The notes under the pieces were generated by a model. That model did no database searches, was not told the DNA's origin, and saw nothing but the letters and a program-made list of their open reading frames with translations. This document shows positions 1 through 10,924 of a DNA stretch of 64,000 nucleotides, one piece after another (within the stretch, counting starts at the first letter, position 1; each line of letters opens with the position of its first letter). Both the position numbers and the translations under genes were made by a program. The stretch is taken from NCBI GenBank assembly GCA_947396885.1, contig OX377204.1, positions 19,909,706 to 19,973,705 on the forward strand. The letters run 5' to 3'. This stretch comes from Heligmosomoides polygyrus polygyrus. Its lineage: Eukaryota > Nematoda > Chromadorea > Rhabditida > Heligmosomidae.

Positions 1-2
1 GC

Positions 3-1298
3 AACTATCGCCCGATCTGCCTGCTGTCCGTAGTCTACAAGCTGTTCACTCGAGTCATCCTGAATAGGATTAGTAGAACGCTGGACGAAGGACAGCCATG
101 CGAACAAGCAGGATTTCGGAGAGGATTCAGCACGATCGACCACATACACACCATTACGAAGCTCATCGAAGTGTCGCGAGAGTATAAGCTGCCGCTGTGC
201 CTTACGTTCATCGACGTGAAGAAGGCTTTCGACTCCGTCGAGACTGAAGCGGTCATGGAAGCTCTGCTCACCCAGGGCGTTCCTACTCAGTACATCAGAG
301 TCCTTCGAGAGCTGTACAGTGGATTCACGACCAAGATCTCACCATTCTACAACGACGTCGTCATTGACGTGAAGAGAGGGGTTCGACAAGGGGATACCAT
401 ATCCCCGAAGCTCTTCAGCGCCACCCTCGAAAACGTCATGCGCGAACTAGAATGGGAAGACATGGGAGTGAAGGTCGACGGCCGGCAACTGCACCATCTT
501 CGCTTCGCTGACGACATCGTGCTCATAACACCGAGCATCAGTCAGGCGGAACGAATGCTGGCCGACTTCGATCGTGTATGTGGAAGCGTTGGACTGCAGC
601 TGAATCTTACGAAGACGATGTTCATGAAGAACGGATGGGTTTCTGATGCCCCATTCTCGCTCAACGGAACGAACATCTCCGAATGCTACAGCTATGTGTA
701 TCTGGGTCGCGAAGTCAACATGGCCAACGACCTAGCACCAGAGCTGAGCAGGAGGAAACGAGCGGCTTGGGGAGCTTTCAAGAGCGTCGAAGAAGTCGTG
801 AAGAAAACGAAGAACGTCCGACTCCGTGCCCACCTATTCGACTCCACTGTTCTTCCTGCCCTAACATACGCCTCAGAGACCTGGGCTATACGAAAGCAGG
901 ATGAACACGCGATCAGCGTCGCGCAGCGTGGAATCGAGAGGACGATGCTCGGAGTGACACGACTCACACAAGTGAGAGAAGGCCTCCGGAGTTCCGAGCT
1001 TCGCCGACGGTCGAAGATCAGAGACGCTGTCGCATGGGCCAAGTCGTCGAAAATTAGGTGGGCCGGCCACTTAATGCGATTCGCAGACACCCGCTGGATG
1101 TGAACCGTCACAGATTGGATTCCGCGGGATGTCAAAAGAACACCAGGACGCCCACCAACGCGTTGGTCGGACTTCTTCGTAAAAGCCCTGAACGACCTAT
1201 ATGACGCTCTTCGTGTTCCTCGAGCGAGGAGGATCCATTGGACCACTCTGGCACGCGACAGGGACGAATGGAGACGCTGCTGGCGCCCGCTCGAGTAA
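3..1298 (+). pseudogene. LINE (RTE-like) reverse transcriptase, 5' cut by window edge, premature stop
   Basis: One frame is open from base 3 to a TGA at 1101-1103 and continues, still clearly coding, to TAA at 1296-1298. It encodes the palm and C-terminal part of a non-LTR retrotransposon reverse transcriptase, which copies element RNA at a nicked chromosomal target. The start lies inside the finger region (NYRPICLLSVVYKL, then EQAGFRRGFSTIDH). Palm motif A is FIDVKKAFDSV with the catalytic Asp at 213-215. Motif B is VRQGDTISPKLF at 381-416. Motif C is FADD at 504-515, with both catalytic Asp codons at 510-515. The thumb (LNLTKTMFM) and a C-terminal GRPPTRW motif downstream of the stop are typical of RTE-like elements and relatives. 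The AP-endonuclease domain expected upstream is outside the window. The TGA removes the last 65 codons, so the copy is probably dead unless read through. The RTE assignment is by motif style; a close LINE clade is possible. Confidence 0.85.
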
Positions 1299-1539
1299 GT
1301 CGATGATCAACGGGACGACAGGTGATACAGGTGATACTCGATTTTTGGAGCCGTGAAGTACAGTCGTGCTGACAGTCCCATCGTCAGTGCCTACCGAAGA
1401 CGGTCAAGACAAAGAATATTATATATTTTTAAGCAAAGAAAAGCCGCCTGCTTTCCTCAATGGCCAATCGAACTATGTATTATGAACGCTGCTGCTTTAT
1501 TTTTTGTTTTTATATCGTAACATCTAGGTTAAAATAAGG
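1299..1539 (+). other. 3' tail of the LINE copy and unassigned sequence
   Basis: This stretch follows the LINE stop codon. AGGTGATAC is repeated directly at 1320-1328 and 1329-1337. Short tandem 3' tails instead of poly(A) are known for RTE elements, so the element may end near 1340. The rest, up to the second LINE fragment, is AT-rich and shows no open frame or known motif. Confidence 0.45.
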
Positions 1540-1992
1540 CCGGATGCTGGACGACTTCAATCGTGTATTTGGAAACGATGGACTGCAGCTGAATCTTACG
1601 AAGACGATGTTCATGAGGAACGGATGGGTTTCTGATGCCCCATTCTCGCTCAACGGAACGAACATCTCCGAATGCTCCGGCTACGTGTATCCGGGTCGCG
1701 AAGAAAGCATGGCCAACGATCTTGTGCCAGAGCTGAACAGGAGGTAGCGAGCGGCCTCGGGAGCTTTCAAAGAGAAGTCGTGAAAAAGACGAAGAACGTC
1801 CGGCTCCTTGCGCATCTATTCGACTTCACTCTTCTTCCTGCCCTAACATACGCCTCAGAGACATGAGCCAAGCGAGAGCAGGATGAACACGCGACCACCG
1901 TCGCGCAGCGTGGAGACGAGAGTGCGATGCTCGGAGCAACACGGCTCACGCGTGTGAGAGGAGACGTCTGGAGTTCCGAGCTCCATCGACAA
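1540..1992 (+). mobile_element. second, truncated copy of the same LINE reverse transcriptase
   Basis: The sequence is a diverged duplicate of 552-1000 of the first copy. The peptides LNLTKTMFM, NGWVSDAPFSLNGTNISEC and LPALTYASET recur in the same order. It starts after the position of the FADD motif, so it lacks the catalytic core. It also has a stop at 1747, a 7-bp deletion near 1770 (AGCTTTCAAAGAGAAG against the longer text at 775) that shifts frame, and a further stop (TGA at 1863). It is a dead 5'-truncated insertion or a segmental duplicate lying in the same orientation as the first copy. Confidence 0.85.
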
Positions 1993-2123
1993 CTTTCTTA
2001 CGATTATAATTTTCCATGATGCATGTGATACATGAAAAATTTCTTGTATCACTACCGTATCATTACATCGGCGAAATCAAAGGTAACTAAAAAGATTTTC
2101 TGTCTCTTACTAATTTTTGCCAG

Positions 2124-2276
2124 CCAAAGGCTGAGCAAGGTTCAGAGATAGAAAAGCAGCTTCGTCAAAGGCTCCTTAGAAAGCGATCATTGGGGAAGAC
2201 CGGCCAACAATTTTCTGTTCTCAAACTGGAGGTGGGGAATAATTCTACGCACAGTAACTCTAGGACAAGAGGCTAG
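2124..2276 (+). CDS. possible terminal exon of an unrecognised gene
   Basis: A strong nematode-like 3' splice site (CTAATTTTTGCCAG) ends at 2123. From 2124 a frame of 50 codons runs to TAG at 2274-2276. The predicted peptide is basic and polar (QLRQRLLRKRS in the middle) and I do not recognise it. The segment ends 8 bp before the mariner-like element. No matching upstream exon is visible because the sequence before it is LINE debris. It could be chance. Confidence 0.22.
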   Translation, partial: PKAEQGSEIEKQLRQRLLRKRSLGKTGQQFSVLKLEVGNNSTHSNSRTRG

Positions 2277-2284
2277 TTAACATA

Positions 2285-3329
2285 TTAGGTTGTCCCGTCT
2301 TCGCCGTTTTTTCAAGGATTCACTGCAGATTTCGCCGGCGGCCTCTTGCATAGCGCTGCATAGATATCGAAAGAGAATGATTTGCCCTATCAGAGCATGT
2401 ATTGCGTTTCTTTCTTCATCATGAATTTTGTCAATTTTTAGGTCGTTGAAGTGGAAAGTGAAGAAGTGAAAAGTAGCCATTTGCGCACATGTCCTCTCCG
2501 CTTAGGTTTGTAATTTTTTGCGCAGTTTTTATAGCACTTGGAAGGCAATGTTCTGTGCTACAAGAATATGTGTTGCTCCTATTTGCTCATTTGTCCTTTA
2601 TTGATTTTTAGGTCATCAAATTGGGACGTCCGAAGGAGGATGGTTATTTTTGCCGACAGTTTCTGCTCTGTGGTTGGACTTTTGGGTTGGTTTTATATGT
2701 CGTTCGAAAGAGAATGCCTTGCTCTATAAGATCATGTGTCGCGTTTATTGATTTCTATTGAATATCAACAAAATGCCAAAAAGAGAAAAATCGTCTTCAC
2801 CAACAACTCCTTCTCCTTCTTCAGTTGTTAATATTCGACAGAAATCAGCGGGAGCCAATAAACGCGACACAAATTCTTACTGAGCAAGACATCCTCTTCC
2901 AAACGACATATAACACCAAGCAAAAAAGTCCAACCACAGAACCGGAGTTTTGGTAAAAATTCGGACGGAAAAGTCGGACGTCCCAATTTGATGTCCTAAA
3001 AATCAATAAAGGGCAAGTGAGAAAATAGGACCAACACATATTCTTGTAGTACAGAATATTGCCTTCCAAGTGGCTGTAAAAAACTGCGCAAAAAATACAA
3101 ACCTAAGCGGAGAGAACAAGTGCGCAAATGGCTACTTTTTCACTTTTTCGCATTTCAATTCAGAGCCCTAAAAATTGACAAAAGTCATGATGAAAAAAGA
3201 AATGCAATACATGTTTTGATAGACCAAATCATTCTCTTTCGAAAGCTGTGCAATACTATGCAAGACACTGCCGACAAAATCTGCAGTGAATCGTTGAAAA
3301 AAACGGCGGGGACTTATGGGACAACCTAA
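2285..3329. mobile_element. mariner-like non-autonomous foldback element with TA target duplication
   Basis: The left end reads TTAGGTTGTCCC at 2285-2296 and the right end is its exact reverse complement, GGGACAACCTAA at 3318-3329. Each end is bordered by TA (2283-2284 and 3330-3331), the target duplication of Tc1/mariner elements. The TTAGGTTG start resembles cecropia-type mariner ends. The similarity is not limited to the ends: the two halves are diverged inverted copies of each other for about 450-500 bp (2285-2760 against 2850-3329), with a centre near 2760-2850. The short open frames on the two arms are mirror images and show no transposase D,D34D signature. The element would need a transposase supplied from elsewhere. 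Confidence 0.78.
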
Positions 3330-3489
3330 TATATTTAAATCCCCCCAGAAAACTGCTTTTACAATATTAATATGAAGTTGTGGGTAATCGAATACGCTCC
3401 AACCTAATGTTGGTATCGAAAGGAACACGAAGCCGAGTTATGAAAGTCGAGGAACGTCCAATGAAGGAACTCTTGTCAGCAGCACTTAC

Positions 3490-3584
3490 AAAATCAACCA
3501 AGCAAACAAAGCGGTTCATGAGTTTGTGGCGCAATTTATAAAGAGTACTTTCAAAAACACCAGATGCTTGCCATTTAAAATACG
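3490..3584 (-). CDS. possible internal exon, minus strand, unrecognised gene
   Basis: On the minus strand an acceptor TTTCTAG ends at 3585 and a donor GTAAGT starts at 3489. Between them one frame is open for 95 nt and encodes a peptide rich in basic and aromatic residues (YFKWQASG, then FESTLYKLRHKLMNRF). The frame needs one base carried in from an upstream exon. The candidate exon at 4160-4325 ends on a codon boundary, so the two cannot be spliced directly without another exon between them. I do not recognise the product. Confidence 0.3.
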
Positions 3585-4159
3585 CTAGAAACATTATTTT
3601 AGAATGAGACCTATGGTTCTATAAGACTTTTTGGATGCCACTCATTGGATTTCCATGATATAGTTTCGTTCGCATCATTTTGCTGTTTTCTGGTGATTTT
3701 TTGGCCATTTTTGCAGAAAACAGAAAACAGAAATTTCGCCCATCCCTGATTCCGCTATCTATCGAATTAAAATTGCGCCGTCTTGAAAGGGGGCATAGCG
3801 CAATCCCTTTTTGGTGCAAAAAATGGCCGCCTTCCTCCCCTTCAAAATATATTTCAAACCATTATTTTCATCAAAAAATGCTTTTTTAAACTTTATACAA
3901 TGTGTTATTTTGTTGAGTAGATGAAGAACCATGATTATGTGATTACGTAGAACAAAAGAAAGCTATACTAAAATTTTTCTTTCAAACAAAAAATATATAT
4001 TCTAACCTTTTAGGAAAGCTTCTACTTCAATGCAGAAGAAGCACATTTCAATATGAAAGGGTTCACACCGACCTCAAAAGTTTCAGGCTAGCTTTAAAGA
4101 TTGATTTAAAAAGTGCCCAATTCGAAATGAAAACGGAATGTGTATGTTAAATCACTTAC
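3585..4159. other. AT-rich non-coding stretch between two candidate exons
   Basis: No convincing coding segment was found. Sequence near 3690-3760 has a repeated ATTTTTGCAGAAAAC/CAGAAAACAGAAA character that may be an old dispersed repeat. Long A/T runs fill 3840-4010. This is consistent with an intron on the minus strand. Confidence 0.35.
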
Positions 4160-4325
4160 CACAAGAAAAACGCTGTAGAGAATAAGCGAAGCCGTACTGG
4201 CTGTGATAATGACAAACCCGTATAGTGCATACAAATACGGTGGCGTAGTCAAGCCCATATACTGAGCAGCAGACTGCAGCGGTAGATGTCGAAATATATA
4301 GCCTGTTCTAGCTTGTTTCCACGAC
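4160..4325 (-). CDS. possible exon with a membrane segment, unrecognised gene
   Basis: On the minus strand a TTCTTTTTAG acceptor ends at 4326, and a consensus donor GTAAGTGA starts at 4159. The 166-nt interval contributes one base and then 55 complete codons. The peptide begins SWKQARTGYIF, contains LTTPPYLYALYG, and ends in a hydrophobic stretch of about 24 residues (from YALYGFVII to LYSVFLV) that would span a membrane. Good splice signals, a typical nematode exon length and a sensible protein composition together suggest a real exon of a membrane protein. Any upstream exon would lie to the right, towards or beyond the tRNA array. Confidence 0.4.
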
Positions 4326-4730
4326 CTAAAAAGAATGTCAAAAGACAAAGTGGCAAGATTGCGTGGAAAAACCGTGCGAGTCAAACGGAAGTTTTCGTGA
4401 CAGGCAATCATCTTCTTTTCGTGAGAAGCTGAGCAATTTCTACGATTGCTTCACGCGAAAGGACAAACACAAAAAATCCCAATGAACCGAATAGCTCTAA
4501 CAAGTTAAGCTGAAGAATTTGGAGTTTTAGAGGTTTCGGACAACTAAAGAGAACCTGGAGGCCACCTTAATTTAAGACAAGGAGAGTGCTCATAACTAGG
4601 TAGCATAAGGCGAAATCAAGGAGAGAAAAGATTAAAAAGGATATGACTAATACACCGAGTTTCACTTGCATGGCATGCAAATTCGTATCAAAGTTGTGTG
4701 GAAGACACAGCTAATTCCGCGTGAATAATG
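4326..4730. other. left flank of the array, nothing recognised
   Basis: AT-rich sequence with no supported exon, RNA gene or repeat. It runs directly into the first spacer of the array. Similarity to the repeat unit begins between 4731 and 4735, where CTCGCGATTCACTGG meets the unit text CTCCCGATTCACTGG. There is no partial tRNA and no transposon end at the junction. Confidence 0.5.
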
Positions 4731-4840
4731 CTCGCGATTCACTGGTCGTGTTCGCATGCGCCGCTGGACGGCGGTTTCTCCATACCTCCTGCGACTACGG
4801 CATGCTGCGGGTGGCACTCCTCCAACGAGTGGCGGGCGGC

Positions 4841-4844
4841 AAAA
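4841..4844 (-). terminator. pol III terminator of copy 1 (same position in nearly all units)
   Basis: TTTT on the minus strand starts 5 nt after the tRNA 3' end (GTAG then TTTT). Four T residues are the minimal pol III stop. It is retained in nearly every unit, including those with the spacer variant GTAATTTTG. Exceptions that I noted are copies 271 and 275 (TTT only, near 57739 and 58521) and copy 246 (lost). In copy 159 it stands 8 nt after the gene because of a 4-bp insertion. Confidence 0.85.
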
Positions 4845-4848
4845 CTAC

Positions 4849-4920
4849 TGGAGGTATGGGGAATCGAACCCCAGACTTCTCGCATGCAAAGCGAGCGCTC
4901 TACCCCTGAGCTATACCCCC
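4849..4920 (-). tRNA. tRNA-Ala(UGC), copy 1, consensus sequence
   Basis: This is the leftmost gene and has the consensus sequence shared by about 225 of the 287 copies. Read on the minus strand it folds as a complete cloverleaf. The acceptor is GGGGGTA with TACCTCC, including the G3.U70 wobble pair that is the main identity signal for alanyl-tRNA synthetase, and discriminator A73. The D arm is GCTC/GAGC with loop AGGGGTA. The anticodon stem is CTCGC/GCGAG with loop TTTGCAT, giving anticodon UGC. The variable loop is AAGTC, and the T arm is TGGGG/CCCCA with loop TTCGATT. There is no intron and no encoded CCA. The internal promoter is intact: A box TAGCTCAGGGG (plus-strand 4903-4913) and B box GGTTCGATTCC (4860-4870). 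A pol III terminator TTTT lies at 4841-4844, 4 nt past the 3' end. It should decode GCA and, by wobble, other GCN codons. Confidence 0.97.
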
Positions 4921-5044
4921 ACACGACTCCCGATTCACTGGTCGTGTTCGCATGCGCCGCTGGACGGCGGTCTCTCCATACCTCCTGCGACTACGGCATG
5001 CTGCGGGTGGCACTCCTCCAACGAGTGGCGGGCGGCAAAACTAC
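4921..5044. other. representative 124-bp spacer of the tRNA array
   Basis: The spacer after copy 1 begins ACACGAC and 13 bp later has the inverted match GTCGTGT, giving a possible 7-bp stem just upstream of each tRNA 5' end. Further on are CGCCG-CTGGA-CGGCG (5-bp stem) and CACTC-CTCCAAC-GAGTG (5-bp stem). GCATGC occurs twice in the spacer and once in the tRNA anticodon arm, so three SphI-type sites fall in each unit. The spacer contains no A/B box pair and no second gene. Its GC content is clearly higher than that of either flank. Confidence 0.7.
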
Positions 5045-6220
5045 TGGAGGTATGGGGAATCGAACCCCAGACTTCTCGCATGCAAAGCGAGCGCTCTACC
5101 CCTGAGCTATACCCCCACACGACTCCCGATTCACTGGTCGTGTTCGCATGCGCCGCTGGACGGCGGTTTCTCCATACCTCCTGCGACTACGGCATGCTGC
5201 GGGTGGCACTCCTCCAACGAGTGGCGGGCGGCAAAACTACTGGAGGTATGGGGAATCGAACCCCAGACTTCTCGCATGCAAAGCGAGCGCTCTACCCCTG
5301 AGCTATACCCCCACACGACTCCCGATTCACTGGTCGTGTTCGCATGCGCCGCTGGACGGCGGTTTCTCCATACCTCCTGCGACTACGGCATGCTGCGGGT
5401 GGCACTCCTCCAACGAGTGGCGGGCGGCAAAACTACTGGAGGTATGGGGAATCGAACCCCAGACTTCTCGCATGCAAAGCGAGCGCTCTACCCCTGAGCT
5501 ATACCCCCACACGACTCCCGATTCACTGGTCGTGTTCGCATGCGCCGCTGGACGGCGGTCTCTCCATACCTCCTGCGACTACGGCATGCTGCGGGTGGCA
5601 CTCCTCCAACGAGTGGCGGGCGGCAAAACTACTGGAGGTATGGGGAATCGAACCCCAGACTTCTCGCATGCAAAGCGAGCGCTCTACCCCTGAGCTATAC
5701 CCCCACACGACTCCCGATTCACTGGTCGTGTTCGCATGCGCCGCTGGACGGCGGTCTCTCCATCCCTCCTGCGACTACGGTATGCTGCGGGTGGCACTCC
5801 TCCAACGAGTGGCGGACGGCAAAACTACTGGAGGTATGGGGAATCGAACCCCAGACTTCTCGCATGCAAAGCGAGCGCTCTACCCCTGAGCTATACCCCC
5901 ACACGACTCACGATTCACTGGTCGTGTTCGCATGCGCCGCTGGACGGCGGTTTCTCCATACCTCCTGCGACTACGGCATGCTGCGGGTGGCACTCCTCCA
6001 ACGAGTGGCGGGCGGCAAAACTACTGGAGGTATGGGGAATCGAACCCCAGACTTCTCGCATGCAAAGCGAGCGCTCTACCCCTGAGCTATACCCCCACAC
6101 GACTCCCGATTCACTGGTCGTGTTCGCATGCGCCGCTGGACGGCGGTCTCTCCATCCCTCCTGTGACTACGGCATGCTGCGGGTGGCACTCCTCCAACGA
6201 GTGGCGGGCGGCAAAATTAC

Positions 6221-6292
6221 TGGAGGTATGGGGAATCGAACCCCAGACTTCTCGCATGCAAAGCGAGCGCTCTACCCCTGAGCTATACCCTC
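6221..6292 (-). tRNA. tRNA-Ala(UGC) G2A variant, first of 21 copies
   Basis: The 5' end reads GAGGGTA instead of GGGGGTA, so pair 2-71 becomes A.C next to the G3.U70 identity pair. Everything else, including promoter boxes and terminator, is consensus. The same change is at gene starts 8377, 13473, 15629, 38370, 38566, 43074, 46015, 46211, 48170, 50130, 50326, 51502, 51698, 51894, 53829, 54809, 55005, 60486, 60682 and 60878. A mismatch beside G3.U70 could lower processing or charging, so these copies may be weaker genes. Confidence 0.85.
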
Positions 6293-9200
6293 ACACGACT
6301 CCCGATTCACTGGTCGTGTTCGCATGCGCCGCTGCACGGCGGTCTCTCCATCCCTCCTGCGACTACGGCATGCTGCGGGTGGCACTCCTCCAACGAGTGG
6401 CGGGCGGCAAAACTACTGGAGGTATGGGGAATCGAACCCCAGACTTCTCGCATGCAAAGCGAGCGCTCTACCCCTGAGCTATACCCCCACACGACCCCCG
6501 ATTCACTGGTCGTGTTCGCATGCGCCGCTGGACGGCGGTCTCTCCATCCCTCCTGCGACTACGGCATGCTGCGGGTGGCACTCCTCCAACGAGTGGCGGG
6601 CGGCAAAACTACTGGAGGTATGGGGAATCGAACCCCAGACTTCTCGCATGCAAAGCGAGCGCTCTACCCCTGAGCTATACCCCCACACGACTCCCGATTC
6701 ACTGGTCGTGTTCGCATGCGCCGCTGGACGGCGGTCTCTCCATCCCTCCTGCGACTACGGCATGCTGCGGGTGGCACTCCTCCAACGAGTGGCGGGCGGC
6801 AAAACTACTGGAGGTATGGGGAATCGAACCCCAGACTTCTCGCATGCAAAGCGAGCGCTCTACCCCTGAGCTATACCCCCACACGACTCCCGATTCACTG
6901 GTCGTGTTCGCATGCGCCGCTGGACGGCGGTCTCTCCATCCCTCCTGCGACTACGGCATGCTGCGGGTGGCACTCCTCCAACGAGTGGCGGGCGGCAAAA
7001 CTACTGGAGGTATGGGGAATCGAACCCCAGACTTCTCGCATGCAAAGCGAGCGCTCTACCCCTGAGCTATACCCCCACACGACTCCCGATTCACTGGTCG
7101 TGTTCGCATGCGCCGCTGGACGGCGGTCTCTCCATCCCTCCTGCGACTACGGTATGCTGCGGGTGGCACTCCTCCAACGAGTGGCGGACGGCAAAACTAC
7201 TGGAGGTATGGGGAATCGAACCCCAGACTTCTCGCATGCAAAGCGAGCGCTCTACCCCTGAGCTATACCCCCACACGACCCCCGATTCACTGGTCGTGTT
7301 CGCATGCGCCGCTGGACGGCGGTCTCTCCATCCCTCCTGCGACTACGGCATGCTGCGGGTGGCACTCCTCCAACGAGTGGCGGGCGGCAAAACTACTGGA
7401 GGTATGGGGAATCGAACCCCAGACTTCTCGCATGCAAAGCGAGCGCTCTACCCCTGAGCTATACCCCCACACGACTCCCGATTCACTGGTCGTGTTCGCA
7501 TGCGCCGCTGGACGGCGGTCTCTCCATCCCTCCTGCGACTACGGCATGCTGCGGGTGGCACTCCTCCAACGAGTGGCGGGCGGCAAAACTACTGGAGGTA
7601 TGGGGAATCGAACCCCAGACTTCTCGCATGCAAAGCGAGCGCTCTACCCCTGAGCTATACCCCCACACGACTCCCGATTCACTGGTCGTGTTCGCATGCG
7701 CCGCTGGACGGCGGTCTCTCCATCCCTCCTGCGACTACGGCATGCTGCGGGTGGCACTCCTCCAACGAGTGGCGGGCGGCAAAACTACTGGAGGTATGGG
7801 GAATCGAACCCCAGACTTCTCGCATGCAAAGCGAGCGCTCTACCCCTGAGCTATACCCCCACACGACTCCCGATTCACTGGTCGTGTTCGCATGCGCCGC
7901 TGGACGGCGGTCTCTCCATCCCTCCTGCGACTACGGTATGCTGCGGGTGGCACTCCTCCAACGAGTGGCGGACGGCAAAACTACTGGAGGTATGGGGAAT
8001 CGAACCCCAGACTTCTCGCATGCAAAGCGAGCGCTCTACCCCTGAGCTATACCCCCACACGACTCCCGATTCACTGGTCGTGTTCGCATGCGCCGCTGGA
8101 CGGCGGTTTCTCCATACCTCCTGCGACTACGGCATGCTGCGGGTGGCACTCCTCCAACGAGTGGCGGGCGGCAAAACTACTGGAGGTATGGGGAATCGAA
8201 CCCCAGACTTCTCGCATGCAAAGCGAGCGCTCTACCCCTGAGCTATACCCCCACACGACTCCCGATTCACTGGTCGTGTTCGCATGCGCCGCTGGACGGC
8301 GGTCTCTCCATCCCTCCTGTGACTACGGCATGCTGCGGGTGGCACTCCTCCAACGAGTGGCGGGCGGCAAAATTACTGGAGGTATGGGGAATCGAACCCC
8401 AGACTTCTCGCATGCAAAGCGAGCGCTCTACCCCTGAGCTATACCCTCACACGACTCCCGATTCACTGGTCGTGTTCGCATGCGCCGCTGGACGGCGGTC
8501 TCTCCATCCCTCCTGCGACTACGGCATGCTGCGGGTGGCACTCCTCCAACGAGTGGCGGGCGGCAAAACTACTGGAGGTATGGGGAATCGAACCCCAGAC
8601 TTCTCGCATGCAAAGCGAGCGCTCTACCCCTGAGCTATACCCCCACACGACTCCCGATTCACTGGTCGTGTTCGCATGCGCCGCTGGACGGCGGTCTCTC
8701 CATCCCTCCTGCGACTACGGCATGCTGCGGGTGGCACTCCTCCAACGAGTGGCGGGCGGCAAAACTACTGGAGGTATGGGGAATCGAACCCCAGACTTCT
8801 CGCATGCAAAGCGAGCGCTCTACCCCTGAGCTATACCCCCACACGACTCCCGATTCACTGGTCGTGTTCGCATGCGCCGCTGGACGGCGGTCTCTCCATC
8901 CCTCCTGCGACTACGGCATGCTGCGGGTGGCACTCCTCCAACGAGTGGCGGGCGGCAAAACTACTGGAGGTATGGGGAATCGAACCCCAGACTTCTCGCA
9001 TGCAAAGCGAGCGCTCTACCCCTGAGCTATACCCCCACACGACTCCCGATTCACTGGTCGTGTTCGCATGCGCCGCTGGACGGCGGTCTCTCCATCCCTC
9101 CTGCGACTACGGTATGCTGCGGGTGGCACTCCTCCAACGAGTGGCGGACGGCAAAACTACTGGAGGTATGGGGAATCGAACCCCAGACTTCTCGCATGCA

Positions 9201-10728
9201 AAGCGAGCGCTCTACCCCTGAGCTATACCCCCACACGACTCCCGATTCACTGGTCGTGTTCGCATGCGCCGCTGGACGGCGGTTTCTCCATACCTCCTGC
9301 GACTACGGCATGCTGCGGGTGGCACTCCTCCAACGAGTGGCGGGCGGCAAAACTACTGGAGGTATGGGGAATCGAACCCCAGACTTCTCGCATGCAAAGC
9401 GAGCGCTCTACCCCTGAGCTATACCCCCACACGACTCCCGATTCACTGGTCGTGTTCGCATGCGCCGCTGGACGGCGGTCTCTCCATCCCTCCTGTGACT
9501 ACGGCATGCTGCGGGTGGCACTCCTCCAACGAGTGGCGGGCGGCAAAATTACTGGAGGTATGGGGAATCGAACCCCAGACTTCTCGCATGCAAAGCGAGC
9601 GCTCTACCCCTGAGCTATACCCCCACACGACTCCCGATTCACTGGTCGTGTTCGCATGCGCCGCTGGACGGCGGTCTCTCCATCCCTCCTGCGACTACGG
9701 CATGCTGCGGGTGGCACTCCTCCAACGAGTGGCGGGCGGCAAAACTACTGGAGGTATGGGGAATCGAACCCCAGACTTCTCGCATGCAAAGCGAGCGCTC
9801 TACCCCTGAGCTATACCCCCACACGACTCCCGATTCACTGGTCGTGTTCGCATGCGCCGCTGGACGGCGGTCTCTCCATCCCTCCTGCGACTACGGCATG
9901 CTGCGGGTGGCACTCCTCCAACGAGTGGCGGGCGGCAAAACTACTGGAGGTATGGGGAATCGAACCCCAGACTTCTCGCATGCAAAGCGAGCGCTCTACC
10001 CCTGAGCTATACCCCCACACGACTCCCGATTCACTGGTCGTGTTCGCATGCGCCGCTGGACGGCGGTCCCTCCATCCCTCCTGTGACTACGGCATGCTGC
10101 GGGTGGCACTCCTCCAACGAGTGGCGGGCGGCAAAACTACTGGAGGTATGGGGAATCGAACCCCAGACTTCTCGCATGCAAAGCGAGCGCTCTACCCCTG
10201 AGCTATACCCCCACACGACTCCCGATTCACTGGTCGTGTTCGCATGCGCCGCTGGACGGCGGTCCCTCCATCCCTCCTGTGACTACGGCATGCTGCGGGT
10301 GGCACTACTCCAACGAGTGGCGGGCGGCAAAACTACTGGAGGTATGGGGAATCGAACCCCAGACTTCTCGCATGCAAAGCGAGCGCTCTACCCCTGAGCT
10401 ATACCCCCACACGACTCCCGATCCACTGGTCGTGTTCGCATGCGCCGCTGGACGGCGGTTTCTCCATCCCTCCTGCGACTACGGCATGCTGCGGGTGGCA
10501 CTCCTCCAACAAGTGGCGGGCGGCAAAACTACTGGAGGTATGGGGAATCGAACCCCAGACTTCTCGCATGCAAAGCGAGCGCTCTACCCCTGAGCTATAC
10601 CCCCACACGACTCCCGATCCACTGGTCGTGTTCGCATGCGCCGCTGGACGGCGGTCCCTCCATCCCTCCTGCGACTACGGCATGCTGCGGGTGGCACTCC
10701 TCCAACGAGTGGCGGGCGGCAAAACTAC

Positions 10729-10800
10729 TGGAGGTATGGGGAATCGAACCCCAGACTTCTCGCATGCAAAGCGAGCGCTCTACCTCTGAGCTATACCCCC
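10729..10800 (-). tRNA. tRNA-Ala(UGC) with D-loop substitution (copies 31 and 68)
   Basis: The D loop reads AGAGGTA instead of AGGGGTA. Stems, anticodon and promoter boxes are otherwise intact. The same variant sits 7,252 bp away at 17981-18052, one of the markers of the 37-unit duplication. Confidence 0.8.
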
Positions 10801-10924
10801 ACACGACTCCCGATTCACTGGTCGTGTTCGCATGCGCCGCTGGACGGCGGTTTCTCCATACCTCCTGCGACTACGGCATGCTGCGGGTGGCACTCCTCCA
10901 ACGAGTGGCGGGCGGCAAAACTAC

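Noticed and set aside
692..1246. 184-codon minus-strand frame
   Set aside because: It is the antisense shadow of the LINE reverse transcriptase reading frame.
2277..3329. Short open frames with similar peptides on opposite strands
   Set aside because: They mirror each other because the element is an inverted repeat. They lack transposase motifs and contain no splice-supported structure.
3619..3889. 66- and 69-codon frames on opposite strands
   Set aside because: Low-complexity, repeat-like sequence with no splice context; the two frames are shadows of each other.
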